A program made the position numbers and the translations under genes. From DATFVJ01 sp963851085 (lineage in GTDB: Bacteria > Actinomycetota > Actinomycetes > Streptosporangiales > Streptosporangiaceae): a stretch of 64,000 nucleotides of DNA. The stretch is taken from positions 1 to 64,000 of the forward strand of contig CAWKNX010000021.1 of assembly GCA_963851085.1 (NCBI GenBank), read 5' to 3'. Below are positions 51,129-59,925 of the stretch, piece by piece; within the stretch, counting starts at the first letter, position 1; each line of letters opens with the position of its first letter. Under the pieces are notes generated by a model that was given only the letters and a program-made list of their open reading frames with translations, searched no databases and had not been told where the DNA came from.

Positions 51129-52550
51129 ATGAGCGGCATCTATCCGATCGACCCCAAGAAGATCAAGTCGGTGGGCGTCGAGCGATACGTCGAAGATCAG
51201 CTCGTGGTGGCCCTGCCGGACCTCGGCCTCGTTCATAGCGCACTGCAAGAAGCCGGGGTGACATGGACCGAGGAGGACCGCCACCAAAAACTGGGCCTCG
51301 CGCTGCTCCGCTTGACGAACCTCCCGACCGCCATGGCCGCCCTCGCGCCGGCTACGGCCGCGGAGAGCCACGGTGTCGGGCCTGGCTCGAGTGGTACCGG
51401 ATCGGCGGGAACTGGCGCCGCGCATGGCGGCAGGGCGGGGTCCGAACTGGATGCGCTGCTGGTATGGATTCGCGCCCGATTCAGCGCCAGCTACGGCAAC
51501 TGGATTCCTACGATCGGCAAGAATCGCGTGCTGGCCCCGGTGCGGGGGTTCCCCTACGTCAGCGGCGGCGGCGAGGGAAACCCGTCCGTGGCGGCAGACG
51601 ACCAGGGCAACCCGTACGTGAGTGGCGGCGGCGGAGGGAACCCGCGGGCAAGCATCCGGGACTTGTGGGAACCGCGCGATTCCCACCCCGGCCGCGGTGT
51701 ACGTGTTGCCGTGCTGGATACACGGCTGTACCCCAATTCATGGCTCACCGGCGGATACCTCGCGACGTCACATGCGCTCCTGGATAAGGCCAGTGCTACC
51801 GGGCCACTGCCCACGGCCGCGGAGGGGCATGCAACATTTATCGCCGGGCTCATCTTGCACCGGGCACCTGGTGCACAGCTCGACGTCCGGCATGTGCTTG
51901 ACGCCGACGCACTTGGCAGCGTGTGGGACGCTGCCAAGAAGATGGTCGACTTCACCGGCTCAGGCGTGGACGTCATGAACCTGTCGTTCGGCTGCTACAC
52001 AGAAAACGGCGACCCGCCGCTTGTCCTTGCGCGGGCCATCAGCCGGATCAGCCCTGAGATCGTGGTCGTCGCCGCCGCGGGAAACCATGGCGGCATCGAC
52101 CAGGCTCGCGAGGACGCGATTGTCCAGAAAGATTACGCACCGGGCCTGACGTCGAAGACGCCGATGTGGCCCGCCGCATTTGAAGACGTTGTCGCGGTTG
52201 GCGCGGCCGACAGCAGCGGCGATCGCGCACCGTTCAGTCCGAACCTGCCGTGGGTCGACGTCACCGCACCCGGCGTCGATGTCCAGAGCACCTACTTGGA
52301 CGGTGAGGTCTGCCTGGATCCCGCCGGCCAGGACACCAGCGAGGGCACCTCGACAACAAAGACGGACGCCCCACGGACGGCGAAGTTCAACGGGACGGCG
52401 CGGTGGAGCGGCACGTCGTTCGCCGCCGCCAACGTCAGTGGCGCCATTGCGGCCGGCACCCGGCCAGGGCGACGTACCGCCCGGGCCGCGCTCGAGATGT
52501 TCCTTCACCCGGAAGACGGCGATATCCTGCCTTTCTTCTTCAATCCATGA
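51129..52550 (+). CDS. Subtilisin-like serine protease (S8) with PYVSGGG repeats
   Basis: 473 residues from ATG 51129 behind GAAGGAG. The S8 triad is visible: Asp near 197 (VRVAVLDTRLY), His near 234 (GHATFIAGLI), oxyanion Asn (AAGNHGG) and Ser near 433 (WSGTSFAAANVSGAI). No signal peptide is present, so the enzyme is probably cytoplasmic. A preceding region of about 190 residues carries two near-identical PYVSGGG-x-GNP repeats (about 142-172). It heads an operon with a sigma factor and a small partner. Confidence 0.9.
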   Translation: MSGIYPIDPKKIKSVGVERYVEDQLVVALPDLGLVHSALQEAGVTWTEEDRHQKLGLALLRLTNLPTAMAALAPATAAESHGVGPGSSGTGSAGTGAAHGGRAGSELDALLVWIRARFSASYGNWIPTIGKNRVLAPVRGFPYVSGGGEGNPSVAADDQGNPYVSGGGGGNPRASIRDLWEPRDSHPGRGVRVAVLDTRLYPNSWLTGGYLATSHALLDKASATGPLPTAAEGHATFIAGLILHRAPGAQLDVRHVLDADALGSVWDAAKKMVDFTGSGVDVMNLSFGCYTENGDPPLVLARAISRISPEIVVVAAAGNHGGIDQAREDAIVQKDYAPGLTSKTPMWPAAFEDVVAVGAADSSGDRAPFSPNLPWVDVTAPGVDVQSTYLDGEVCLDPAGQDTSEGTSTTKTDAPRTAKFNGTARWSGTSFAAANVSGAIAAGTRPGRRTARAALEMFLHPEDGDILPFFFNP

Positions 52551-52607
52551 CACGCCTGCGCCATCCACGCGCCGATGACCCAGGCGCGTGAGAGGAAACG
52601 CGAACCC

Positions 52608-53234
52608 ATGCGCGATGATCCGTCTGTCGCCGCCCTCGTGGCGCGAGCGAGAAACGGCGACAAGCAAGCGTGGGACGAGATCGTCAACCGGTACGCGCCG
52701 CTGGTCTGGTCGATCTGCCGTCGGCACCGGCTAAGCGCGCTCGACACCGACGATGTCGGCCAGAGCGTCTGGCTGCGGCTTGTGGAACAGCTCAACGCAC
52801 TCCGCGAGCCCGCGGCGCTACCTGGCTGGCTGGCGACCACCACGCGGCGGGAATGCATCCGCGTTCTGCGCGCCGCGAACAAGCAGGAGGCACGAGGCGG
52901 GAACCCGCCCGACCTCGACACCATCCCAGACGAGCAGACGGTGACAGCCGAGCAAGAAGTACTCCTTGCCGAACGCGATGCGGCACTGCGTGAAGCGTTC
53001 GGTGCGCTGCCACCTAAGTGCCGGCGCCTGATCTCAATGCTCATCGAGGATCCTCCTGTGCCTTACGCTGAAATCAGTGCCAGGCTGGGCATCGCTGTCG
53101 GCAGCATCGGACCCAACCGCCGCCGGTGCTTGAACAAGCTCCGCAGCTACCCGCAGCTCGCGGCCCTCATCAGCGCGGAGTCGCACGCCGCGCGAGGAGG
53201 TGATAACCATGGCCAGCCAGTGGTGGAGCGATGA
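52608..53234 (+). CDS. ECF-like sigma factor of the CHAT/subtilase locus
   Basis: 208 residues from ATG 52608; ATG 52575 is an alternative. Region 2 (ARARNGDKQAWDEIVNRYAP, DDVGQSVWLRLVEQLNAL, LATTTRRECIRVLR) and region 4 (LPPKCRRLISMLIEDPPVPY, EISARLGIAVGSIGPNRRRC) are complete. It overlaps the next gene by 26 bases, so the pair is translationally coupled. Confidence 0.88.
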   Translation: MRDDPSVAALVARARNGDKQAWDEIVNRYAPLVWSICRRHRLSALDTDDVGQSVWLRLVEQLNALREPAALPGWLATTTRRECIRVLRAANKQEARGGNPPDLDTIPDEQTVTAEQEVLLAERDAALREAFGALPPKCRRLISMLIEDPPVPYAEISARLGIAVGSIGPNRRRCLNKLRSYPQLAALISAESHAARGGDNHGQPVVER

Positions 53235-53673
53235 CGAACAGCTTCTCGCGGCGCTAGGCGACGCTCTAGGCACCGCCGCCGACATGCCCGCCAGCTTCGC
53301 CGAAGTCGGAAAGGCGACCTACACATGGCACAGCATCGACGCTGACCTCGCCACCCTGACTCGCGACTCAGCCACTGCGGACGAACCGGCGATGGCGTCC
53401 ACCCGTTCAGAGCCGGCGAACCTCAGGTCCCTGACGTTCACGTCAGCGGAACTCACGATCGAGCTCGAGGTCAGCTCGGGAGCGCTACTCGGCCAGATCG
53501 TGCCACCCCAAGCTGGGCGCATCGACGCATGCACGGCTACCGGCGAGGTCATGACCACCGCTATCGACGAGATCGGCTGCTTTGCCATCCGCAACATCCC
53601 CCAGGGATCCTTCCGCCTGCACTGCCACACCGAGAGCGGTGCCAGCGTGATCACGAACTGGATCTCCCTCTGA
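53209..53673 (+). CDS. Conserved partner of the sigma factor (unknown function)
   Basis: 154 residues from ATG 53209 behind GAGGAGG. The N-terminal half is helical (WWSDDEQLLAALGDALGTAA, FAEVGKATYTWHSIDADLAT); the C-terminal half is beta-rich and looks like a carboxypeptidase-regulatory/Ig-like fold (LTIELEVSSGALLGQIVPPQ, IDEIGCFAIRNIPQGSFRLH). A helical head with a small beta domain fits a regulator of the sigma factor, possibly one cut by the adjacent proteases. This is an inference. It overlaps the next gene's 3' end by 23 bases, tail to tail. Confidence 0.75.
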   Translation: MASQWWSDDEQLLAALGDALGTAADMPASFAEVGKATYTWHSIDADLATLTRDSATADEPAMASTRSEPANLRSLTFTSAELTIELEVSSGALLGQIVPPQAGRIDACTATGEVMTTAIDEIGCFAIRNIPQGSFRLHCHTESGASVITNWISL

Positions 53674-54574
53674 GCCTTCCGTTTAACCTGCCCGCTCCGG
53701 CCCGGCCTTCGAGTGGAGGTGGCGGTGGCGCCTTGGCCCACACGGCGTCGAGGAACTCGCTGATCTCGCCGGTCAGCCGACGAGGCCATAGCCACAGCTC
53801 CGCGAAGGTGCGGGTCCTGATCAGCCTGGCGTTGGGCAGTTGCCGCGCCAGTTTCTCCGCGTCGGTGAACGTGTGAACCAGATCGATCCCGTGTCCAAGT
53901 ACCAGCGCGGGTGCGGTGATGGACCGGCGCTGATCGCTGGTCGGGGCGATGGGCCCGAGGAGAACGCCGTGCAGCACGGCGGCGATCTCGTCCGGATCCG
54001 ACGCGGCGGCGCTGATGAACGAGCCGACCGGACCGAACCGCTCTTCCGGCAGGCGCGAGGCGACCCAGTTGACCAGGCGCAATGGGGCCCTGGCGTAGTG
54101 GACCCCGACAAGCAGCGGTACGAACACCCCTGCCGCCGCGGGGGTGGCCGACTCGAGCACCGGCATCTCCAGGACCAGGCCGCGGACCCGATCGGGCGCG
54201 GCCACCGTGGTCAGCAGGCTCACGTTGGTACCCAGTGAGACACCGCCGAGCACCACCTCGTCGACGCCGAGTTCGTCAAGCAGGTACAGCACCTGCTCCG
54301 CGTAGAGATCCATCCGGTGGGCGCCGGCGTGGCGGGGTTTGTCGCTGCGGCCATGACCGAGCAGGTCGAGCAGCACGACCCGGTTGCCCCTGGCGGCCAA
54401 GGACCGGGCCAGGTTACGGCTGAGGTTGGCGTCGAGCAGCAAACCGTGCAGCCAGACAAGGACCCGGTCGCCTGAGCCGTAGGTCTCGTAGGACAGCTCA
54501 TAGTCGCCGTAGGACAAGGTGTGCCTGGCGCCATCGGCGCTTGACTTCTGATCTTGCTTCAGTGCCCTGCTCAC
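53651..54574 (-). CDS. Alpha/beta hydrolase
   Basis: 307 residues from GTG 54574. Motifs: VLVWLHGLLLDANLSRNLAR, LLDLLGHGRSDKP, nucleophile elbow GGVSLGTN, LVLGHGIDLVHTF and a C-terminal region ending in a Pro/Arg-rich tail. The usual final His is not obvious, so activity is uncertain. It is convergent with the sigma-factor partner gene. Confidence 0.82.
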   Translation of the reverse strand: MSRALKQDQKSSADGARHTLSYGDYELSYETYGSGDRVLVWLHGLLLDANLSRNLARSLAARGNRVVLLDLLGHGRSDKPRHAGAHRMDLYAEQVLYLLDELGVDEVVLGGVSLGTNVSLLTTVAAPDRVRGLVLEMPVLESATPAAAGVFVPLLVGVHYARAPLRLVNWVASRLPEERFGPVGSFISAAASDPDEIAAVLHGVLLGPIAPTSDQRRSITAPALVLGHGIDLVHTFTDAEKLARQLPNARLIRTRTFAELWLWPRRLTGEISEFLDAVWAKAPPPPPLEGRAGAGRLNGRLRGRSSS

Positions 54575-54800
54575 AAGGTCATCGTCGCGCGCTGCGGGGA
54601 TAAGAGCAGGGCCTATCGGCCCTTCCTTGGTCCCGCCGTTGCGCCGTCGCGCCCAGCCGCCGGCTGGCGGGACGTCCTGGCACCGCCGGCCCTGGGCCGG
54701 ATGGCCCTGGCGGCATGACGTTCGCCCCTATCGCCGGGTAGCTGGAGCCGAAGATTCTGCATATGTGAGCGTAGCGCCATGCACCTGAGGAGGGGCCCCA

Positions 54801-55913
54801 ATGGCCGGCACCACTAGCAAGCAGGCCGAGCACTGGATGGCACTCGAGTCGCCCGATTCCGGCTCATCGCATGGGTGCCGCATCGAGAGCGTCGGCGTGA
54901 AGCTGCCCGCCCGGATGCTGACGACCAAAGAGCTGATGAGCCGGACCAAACATCGCACCCACATCGAGCTGGAGCGGCTGACCGGCATCCACGAACGTCA
55001 CGTTGTCGGGTCTGGCGAGAACTCCTTCACGCTGGCCGTCGGGGCTGCCCGCGACTGCCTAGCTCACTCCGAGCATGAGGCGTCAGACATCGAGATGCTG
55101 GTCAGCACCAGCATCACCCGGTCCAAGAACGGGAACGCGCAGTCCTTCGAGCCCCCGCTCAGCCTGAGCATCAAACAGGCGATCGGCGCCACCAAGGCAG
55201 TGAACTTCGATCTTTCGAACGCGTGCGCCGGCATGCTGACCGGTGTGTTTCTCCTACAGGATCTGGTCACCCGCGGTGAGATCAAATGCGGGATGGTGGT
55301 GTCTGGGGAGTACATCTCGCACCTGAGCTGGAACGCGGCGAAGGAGATCCGCTCTCTGTTCAGCAAGCAGCTCGCCTCACTTACCCTCGGTGACGCCGGT
55401 GCCGCTGTCATCGTGGAACGGGCGCCCGACGGCGCTCCTGGCATCGAGGTCATCGGCTTCACCACTCTCGCCGAGCACAGCCGCCTGTGCCTTGCCTTCC
55501 CGAGCACGGTGGGTCCAGGCGCCCAGATGTACACCAAGTCCAGGAAGCTGCAGAAGGTGGCCATCGAGGACATGGCGCCGCTGGTCTCCGAGGTGATCGG
55601 CAAAGCTGGCATCGACCTGGCCGACATCGACTACCTGATTCCTCATCAGACCTCGGCCCGGGCCATCAGGCAGGGCGTGCGGGAATTCGCCCGGCGCCTC
55701 GGTGCCCAGCCGAAACACGTGGTCGTCAACCTCGAAGAATACGGGAACACGTCATCGACCACGCTGTTCGTGGCCCTCCACAAGTACCTGGAGGAGGGGC
55801 GCATGCACAAGGGCGACCGGGTGATGCTCCTCGCGCTCGCCTCCGGTATCGAGATCGGCATCGCTATATTCACCATCGACAACCAGGTGGACCGCTATGG
55901 GCGCATGCATTGA
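54801..55913 (+). CDS. Beta-ketoacyl-ACP synthase III-like enzyme
   Basis: 370 residues. The FabH-type Cys-His-Asn triad is present: Cys142 in DLSNACAGM, His in IPHQTSARAI and Asn in EYGNTSSTTL. ELERLTGIHERHVVGSGEN matches the family N-terminus. It would condense an acyl thioester with malonyl or a second acyl group. The next gene, overlapping by 17 bases, encodes a related but catalytically reduced protein, suggesting a heteromeric enzyme. Confidence 0.9.
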   Translation: MAGTTSKQAEHWMALESPDSGSSHGCRIESVGVKLPARMLTTKELMSRTKHRTHIELERLTGIHERHVVGSGENSFTLAVGAARDCLAHSEHEASDIEMLVSTSITRSKNGNAQSFEPPLSLSIKQAIGATKAVNFDLSNACAGMLTGVFLLQDLVTRGEIKCGMVVSGEYISHLSWNAAKEIRSLFSKQLASLTLGDAGAAVIVERAPDGAPGIEVIGFTTLAEHSRLCLAFPSTVGPGAQMYTKSRKLQKVAIEDMAPLVSEVIGKAGIDLADIDYLIPHQTSARAIRQGVREFARRLGAQPKHVVVNLEEYGNTSSTTLFVALHKYLEEGRMHKGDRVMLLALASGIEIGIAIFTIDNQVDRYGRMH

Positions 55914-56838
55914 AGCCGCCAGCGCGCTGACCAGCCACGGATTGCGCAAACCAGGCGCCAGGCGCCTCGCTGACGACGCCGCCAAAGCCTGCCTCGCGCA
56001 TGCGGGAAAACAGGCAGGCGATGTCGACATGCTGATCAACGCCGGCATCTACAGGGAAGACAACATTGGCGAGCCCGCGCTCGCCGCCCTCATCCAGGAG
56101 GATATCGGCGCCAACCTGGGCCAGCCTCCGATCGGCGGGCACGGCACCTTCTCGTTCGACCTCATGAATGGCACCTGCGGCGTGATCAGCGCCCTCCAGC
56201 TTCAGGCGGGATTTCTCCGTTCCGGCGTCATCAAGCACGGTCTGATCGTGACCAGCGATGTCCATCCGAATCCGAAGCACTCCGGACCTGCCTCGTTCCG
56301 GCCGACCGGCGGTGCGATGCTCCTCGGCTGGGATGACAGCATCGCCGGGTTCACGGACTTCCACACTGAGACGTTTCCCGAGTACCACGACTTGCTCGAG
56401 AGCGAGTATCACTGGAAGGCGGCACGCGGGCCGGTCGGCCCGGGGCGAGCGGCCGGCCAGAGCCAGCTCGTCATCGACCGCAAACCCGGGTATCTGACCC
56501 GCAGCGTCGATTGCGCGGTGGAGGCGACCGGGCGTTTCCTTGGCAGCCTGGGCATGGGCATCGAGGACATCGACCTCCTCGTCGCTACCCCTGCCAACCC
56601 GGACTTCCTGGACAAGCTGAGGGTCAGGCTGGCCGTTCCGGGCGACCGGGTTTCCTACGTGTCGGAAGGCCTTGTCGGTGCCTACACTTCAGGACCCATC
56701 GCCGCCGTGGAGGCCGCGCTCAAGTCCGGCCGGCTCGCTGAGGCACGCAACACCCTGATGCTCGCGGCCGGTGCGGGTATCACCGTCGCCCTCGCGCTCT
56801 ACCGCAAGGCACCGCCGGTCGAAGCGCCGGCACCGTAG
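55897..56838 (+). CDS. KAS III-like partner protein lacking catalytic His and Asn
   Basis: 313 residues from ATG 55897. The thiolase fold is recognisable, with a Cys near 94 (FDLMNGTCGVISALQLQ) at the nucleophile site. The His motif is replaced by VATPANPDFL and no GNTS-type Asn motif is present. A shorter protein coupled to a complete KAS III recalls the PqsB/PqsC arrangement, in which one subunit is inactive. The product is unknown. Confidence 0.82.
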   Translation: MGACIEAASALTSHGLRKPGARRLADDAAKACLAHAGKQAGDVDMLINAGIYREDNIGEPALAALIQEDIGANLGQPPIGGHGTFSFDLMNGTCGVISALQLQAGFLRSGVIKHGLIVTSDVHPNPKHSGPASFRPTGGAMLLGWDDSIAGFTDFHTETFPEYHDLLESEYHWKAARGPVGPGRAAGQSQLVIDRKPGYLTRSVDCAVEATGRFLGSLGMGIEDIDLLVATPANPDFLDKLRVRLAVPGDRVSYVSEGLVGAYTSGPIAAVEAALKSGRLAEARNTLMLAAGAGITVALALYRKAPPVEAPAP

Positions 56839-56873
56839 GTTGCCGCTGAACGCGCGCTCCGGCAGGCCTGACG

Positions 56874-57440
56874 TCACACCGGGAGACCTTCGACGCCCGG
56901 CTCCCGCTGCACGCCAAGGGAATTGAGCGCGAAGGCCACCAGGTGGTACTGCCCGACCAGCATGCACAGCTCGATGAACTGCCGATCACCATACCTGGAC
57001 GTAAGGACGTCCCAGGTGGCAGCCGAGATGCAGCTCGACGTGTGCAACTCGTCCGCGGCCCGGACCAGCGCGGCGTCGAACGGCGTCCAGCCCGGGACAT
57101 CGGGGCCCGCCGCGATCCGCTCGACCTCCTCAGCCGTGACGCCCGCCGTCACCGCGATCGGGACGTGCTGACCCCATTCGTAGTCGGATCGGCAGTTGAG
57201 CGCGGTCCGCAACGTCAGGATCTCCCGGTCCCTGGCCGGCAGCTCGCCGCCAAGCAGGAGATACCCGCCGAAAGGCAGCCAGGCCTTGAATAGCTCGGCG
57301 TGACGGGCCAGCGTCGGGAAGATGTTCAGCTCCGGCGCGGCGGGACTGGGACGCAGCGAGGCGAGCAGGTCACGGACGCCGTCGTCGCGCTCGTCGTCGC
57401 CGAGCGGCGCAATCCGGGCGTGGGAGGGATGCGTGATCAC
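56874..57440 (-). CDS. Carboxymuconolactone decarboxylase-family protein
   Basis: 188 residues from GTG 57440. The AhpD-like pattern REILTLRTALNCRSDYEWGQ, then HVPIAVTAGVTAEEVERI and ELCMLVGQYHLVAFALNSLG, matches the variant with a single Cys and distant His. It may be a peroxidase or decarboxylase-like protein; the CxxC of true AhpD is absent. Confidence 0.88.
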   Translation of the reverse strand: MITHPSHARIAPLGDDERDDGVRDLLASLRPSPAAPELNIFPTLARHAELFKAWLPFGGYLLLGGELPARDREILTLRTALNCRSDYEWGQHVPIAVTAGVTAEEVERIAAGPDVPGWTPFDAALVRAADELHTSSCISAATWDVLTSRYGDRQFIELCMLVGQYHLVAFALNSLGVQREPGVEGLPV

Positions 57441-57497
57441 AGCTGGCTCCTATCAGTTCGGGCCGCCGGCGCCCGGTTCGGTCAGGGCGCGTCGGCA

Positions 57498-57869
57498 TCA
57501 AAGGAAGCTCGCGGCCAGCAGGAGCGCCGCCGAGGCCGTCAGCAGGAAGGGGCAGATCTTGAACCAGATGACCGATGTGCGCGCGCCGGTCAGGGCCGTG
57601 AGCACCGCGAGAGCGAGCAGCAGCCCGGCCGCCAGGCGGTAGACCCAGGCCGTCACGTCCGCGCCGCCCCCCGCCGCGGTGACCACGACGATCATGGCCG
57701 CCACGCCCCACATCGTGATCGCCTCGGCCAGCCATTCCTGCAGCAATACGCGGCGATTGCCCACGGTGATGGGCGCGAAGCCGGCGAGTACCTGACGCGT
57801 CGGTACGGCGTGGGCGACACCCCACAGACCGGTTACCACCGCGGCGACGTAGGCAAGAACCGACACCAT
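57498..57869 (-). CDS. Small four-helix membrane protein
   Basis: About 123 residues from ATG 57869. Helices near 2-18, 45-65, 72-92 and 100-120 surround a conserved-looking segment AHAVPTRQVLAGFAPITVGN. It is 57 bases after the CMD gene on the same strand and probably co-transcribed. Function unknown. Confidence 0.7.
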   Translation of the reverse strand: MVSVLAYVAAVVTGLWGVAHAVPTRQVLAGFAPITVGNRRVLLQEWLAEAITMWGVAAMIVVVTAAGGGADVTAWVYRLAAGLLLALAVLTALTGARTSVIWFKICPFLLTASAALLLAASFL

Positions 57870-58084
57870 AACTCCACTGTCGCCGAGCCCACCGGCCAAG
57901 CCAGAGGCGTTGGTCCCGTGCCCGAGACCAGGGAGGGCGAGGCCCTGCTGCGTGTCGACCGGGTCGGGCCGCCAGGTGTGGCTCGATGTCCTGGCCGGAC
58001 GCAGTGCGCCGCGCGTCGGTCACGTGCTGATGTTGTGACCTTCGCTCGTTGTTGGCACGGATGTGGGGTGCTTAGGGTGATGCC

Positions 58085-59110
58085 GTGACAGGGCAGGAGA
58101 ATGACAGTGCGCCGCTGGGCGGCTCCACGCCGTCCGGCCGGCCGGGGCAAGATTTCCCAGGGCCAGAGCCCGGGCCGGAGGCGGGCGGGCAGTCGCGGTG
58201 GGTCGACATCGGCGGCCCCGTTCGCTACCTCGACTTCGGCGGTCCCGCGCACGGGCCGGTGATCGTCTGCGTGCACGGGCTCGGCGGTTCGGCGGTGAAC
58301 TGGTCGGCGATCGCTCCGCTGCTGACCGGCCGCTGCCGCCTGCTCGCCCCGGACCTGGCCGGGCACGGTCTCACCGAGTCCGGCGGACGCGGCACCGACG
58401 TGGTTGCCAATCGGTCCCTGCTGCACGAGTTCATCGAATCCGTGCCGGGGAGCCCCGTGATCCTGATGGGCAACTCCATGGGCGGGATGATCTCGCTACT
58501 CGAAGCCAGCGCCGCTCCCGATGCGGTCGTCGGCCTGATACTGGTCGACCCGGCCCTGCCGTTCGTACCCGCCCGGCCCGACCCCTTGGTCGCCGCGATG
58601 TTCGCCATGTTCGCCGTGCCGGGCCTCGGCAGGTTCCTGATGCGCCGCCGCCGCCGGCTGCCGCCGGAGGCGCGTGTCGCCAACATCCTGTCGCTTTGCT
58701 GCGTGGACGCCTCGCGCGTGCGCCCTGACATCGTGGCCAGGCATGTCGAGGTGGAGCGCCAGCGGGCCCAGTTCACCGACACCATCGAAGACTTCGCCGC
58801 CGCCATGCGGTCCGTCGTAGCCACCACCAGCCACACCGGTGGCCAGGCCTACCGGCGGGGGATCCGCACCATCACGTGCCCGGTACTGCTGCTGCACGGT
58901 ACGCGCGACCGGCTGGTTCCGGTCGCAGTTGCCCAGGCGGCGGCGCGCGCCAACCCGTCCTGGTCGCTGGTCGAACTGCTCAACGTGGGCCACGTGCCCC
59001 AGCTCGAGGTGCCGCAGGAAACCGCGCAGGCGATCACCGAGTGGCTCGGCTCCGCGGGCAGGCGCGCGGTGGAATCGGCCACCCCCGGCCCGCCGGCCGG
59101 GGTCCGATGA
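58085..59110 (+). CDS. Alpha/beta hydrolase
   Basis: 341 residues from GTG 58085. Motifs: VIVCVHGLGGSAVNWSAIAP, LLAPDLAGHGLTES, nucleophile elbow MGNSMGGMIS, LLHGTRDRLVPVA and a final His in NVGHVPQLEVP. The triad is complete. Broad esterase, lactonase or thioesterase activity is possible. Confidence 0.88.
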   Translation: MTGQENDSAPLGGSTPSGRPGQDFPGPEPGPEAGGQSRWVDIGGPVRYLDFGGPAHGPVIVCVHGLGGSAVNWSAIAPLLTGRCRLLAPDLAGHGLTESGGRGTDVVANRSLLHEFIESVPGSPVILMGNSMGGMISLLEASAAPDAVVGLILVDPALPFVPARPDPLVAAMFAMFAVPGLGRFLMRRRRRLPPEARVANILSLCCVDASRVRPDIVARHVEVERQRAQFTDTIEDFAAAMRSVVATTSHTGGQAYRRGIRTITCPVLLLHGTRDRLVPVAVAQAAARANPSWSLVELLNVGHVPQLEVPQETAQAITEWLGSAGRRAVESATPGPPAGVR

Positions 59111-59125
59111 CGGAGGCGGCGCGCG

Positions 59126-59818
59126 GTGGCGGGTGGCGGCGAGCCTGGTCGTCTGCTGTTGTGGACGCTGACGGTGCTCACCGTTGTGAGCGGGCTTGTC
59201 GACGCGGTGAGCTACCTGGGACTAGGCCGAGTCTTCACGGCGAACATGACAGGCAATGTGGTCGTGCTCGGCTTCGCGGCGGCTGGGGCGCCTGGATTCT
59301 CCGTCACCGCGAGCCTTGCGTCGCTCGGATCCTTCCTGGTCGGCGCCGCCTGTGCGGGCCGGGTCGCCCGCCACGTCTCGTCACGGGGCCGGCTGCTGCT
59401 GGCCGCCATGGTGACAGAAGGCGTGCTCGTGGCGGTGGCCGCGGCCGTTGCCTACTCGGTGGTCACGGTCGGGTCGGGCGGGGCCCGTTTCACGGTGATC
59501 GCACTGCTCGCATTCGGTATGGGCGTACGCAACGCCACCGTCCGCCGCCTGGCTGTCCCCGACGTGACGACCACTGTGCTGACATTGACCCTGACCGGCC
59601 TGGCGGCAGACTCGAGCCTGGCCGGGGGCGACAATCCCAGAGCGGCACGACGCGCGACGGCCGTTGCCGCGATGCTGGCCGGTGCGTTCGCGGGGGCCTG
59701 GCTCTTCCTGCGCCACGGGGCTGGCCCACCCCTGGTCGTCGCCTCGGCCGCGGTACTCAGCATGTGCCTGGTGCTGCGGCCGGGCAACGTGCCGCATCCG
59801 CAGGGCAGTCCACGCTAG
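59126..59818 (+). CDS. DUF1275 (YoaK-family) membrane protein
   Basis: 230 residues from GTG 59126. Six membrane helices with the family segments SGLVDAVSYLGLGRVFTANM, TGNVVVLGFAAAG and AFGMGVRNATVRRLAVPDVT, TTTVLTLTLTGLAADS. Transport role unknown. It starts 16 bases after the hydrolase gene, likely in the same operon. Confidence 0.9.
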   Translation: MAGGGEPGRLLLWTLTVLTVVSGLVDAVSYLGLGRVFTANMTGNVVVLGFAAAGAPGFSVTASLASLGSFLVGAACAGRVARHVSSRGRLLLAAMVTEGVLVAVAAAVAYSVVTVGSGGARFTVIALLAFGMGVRNATVRRLAVPDVTTTVLTLTLTGLAADSSLAGGDNPRAARRATAVAAMLAGAFAGAWLFLRHGAGPPLVVASAAVLSMCLVLRPGNVPHPQGSPR

Positions 59819-59925
59819 TGGTTCGGTAGCCGTGACGCAGCCGCGGTGGCTGCCGCTGCTACGACCGCGTCGCTGACCCGTGCGCCAGAGCCCAGGCGGG
59901 TGAGGCCGGCGTGCGCGGGGCTCTG

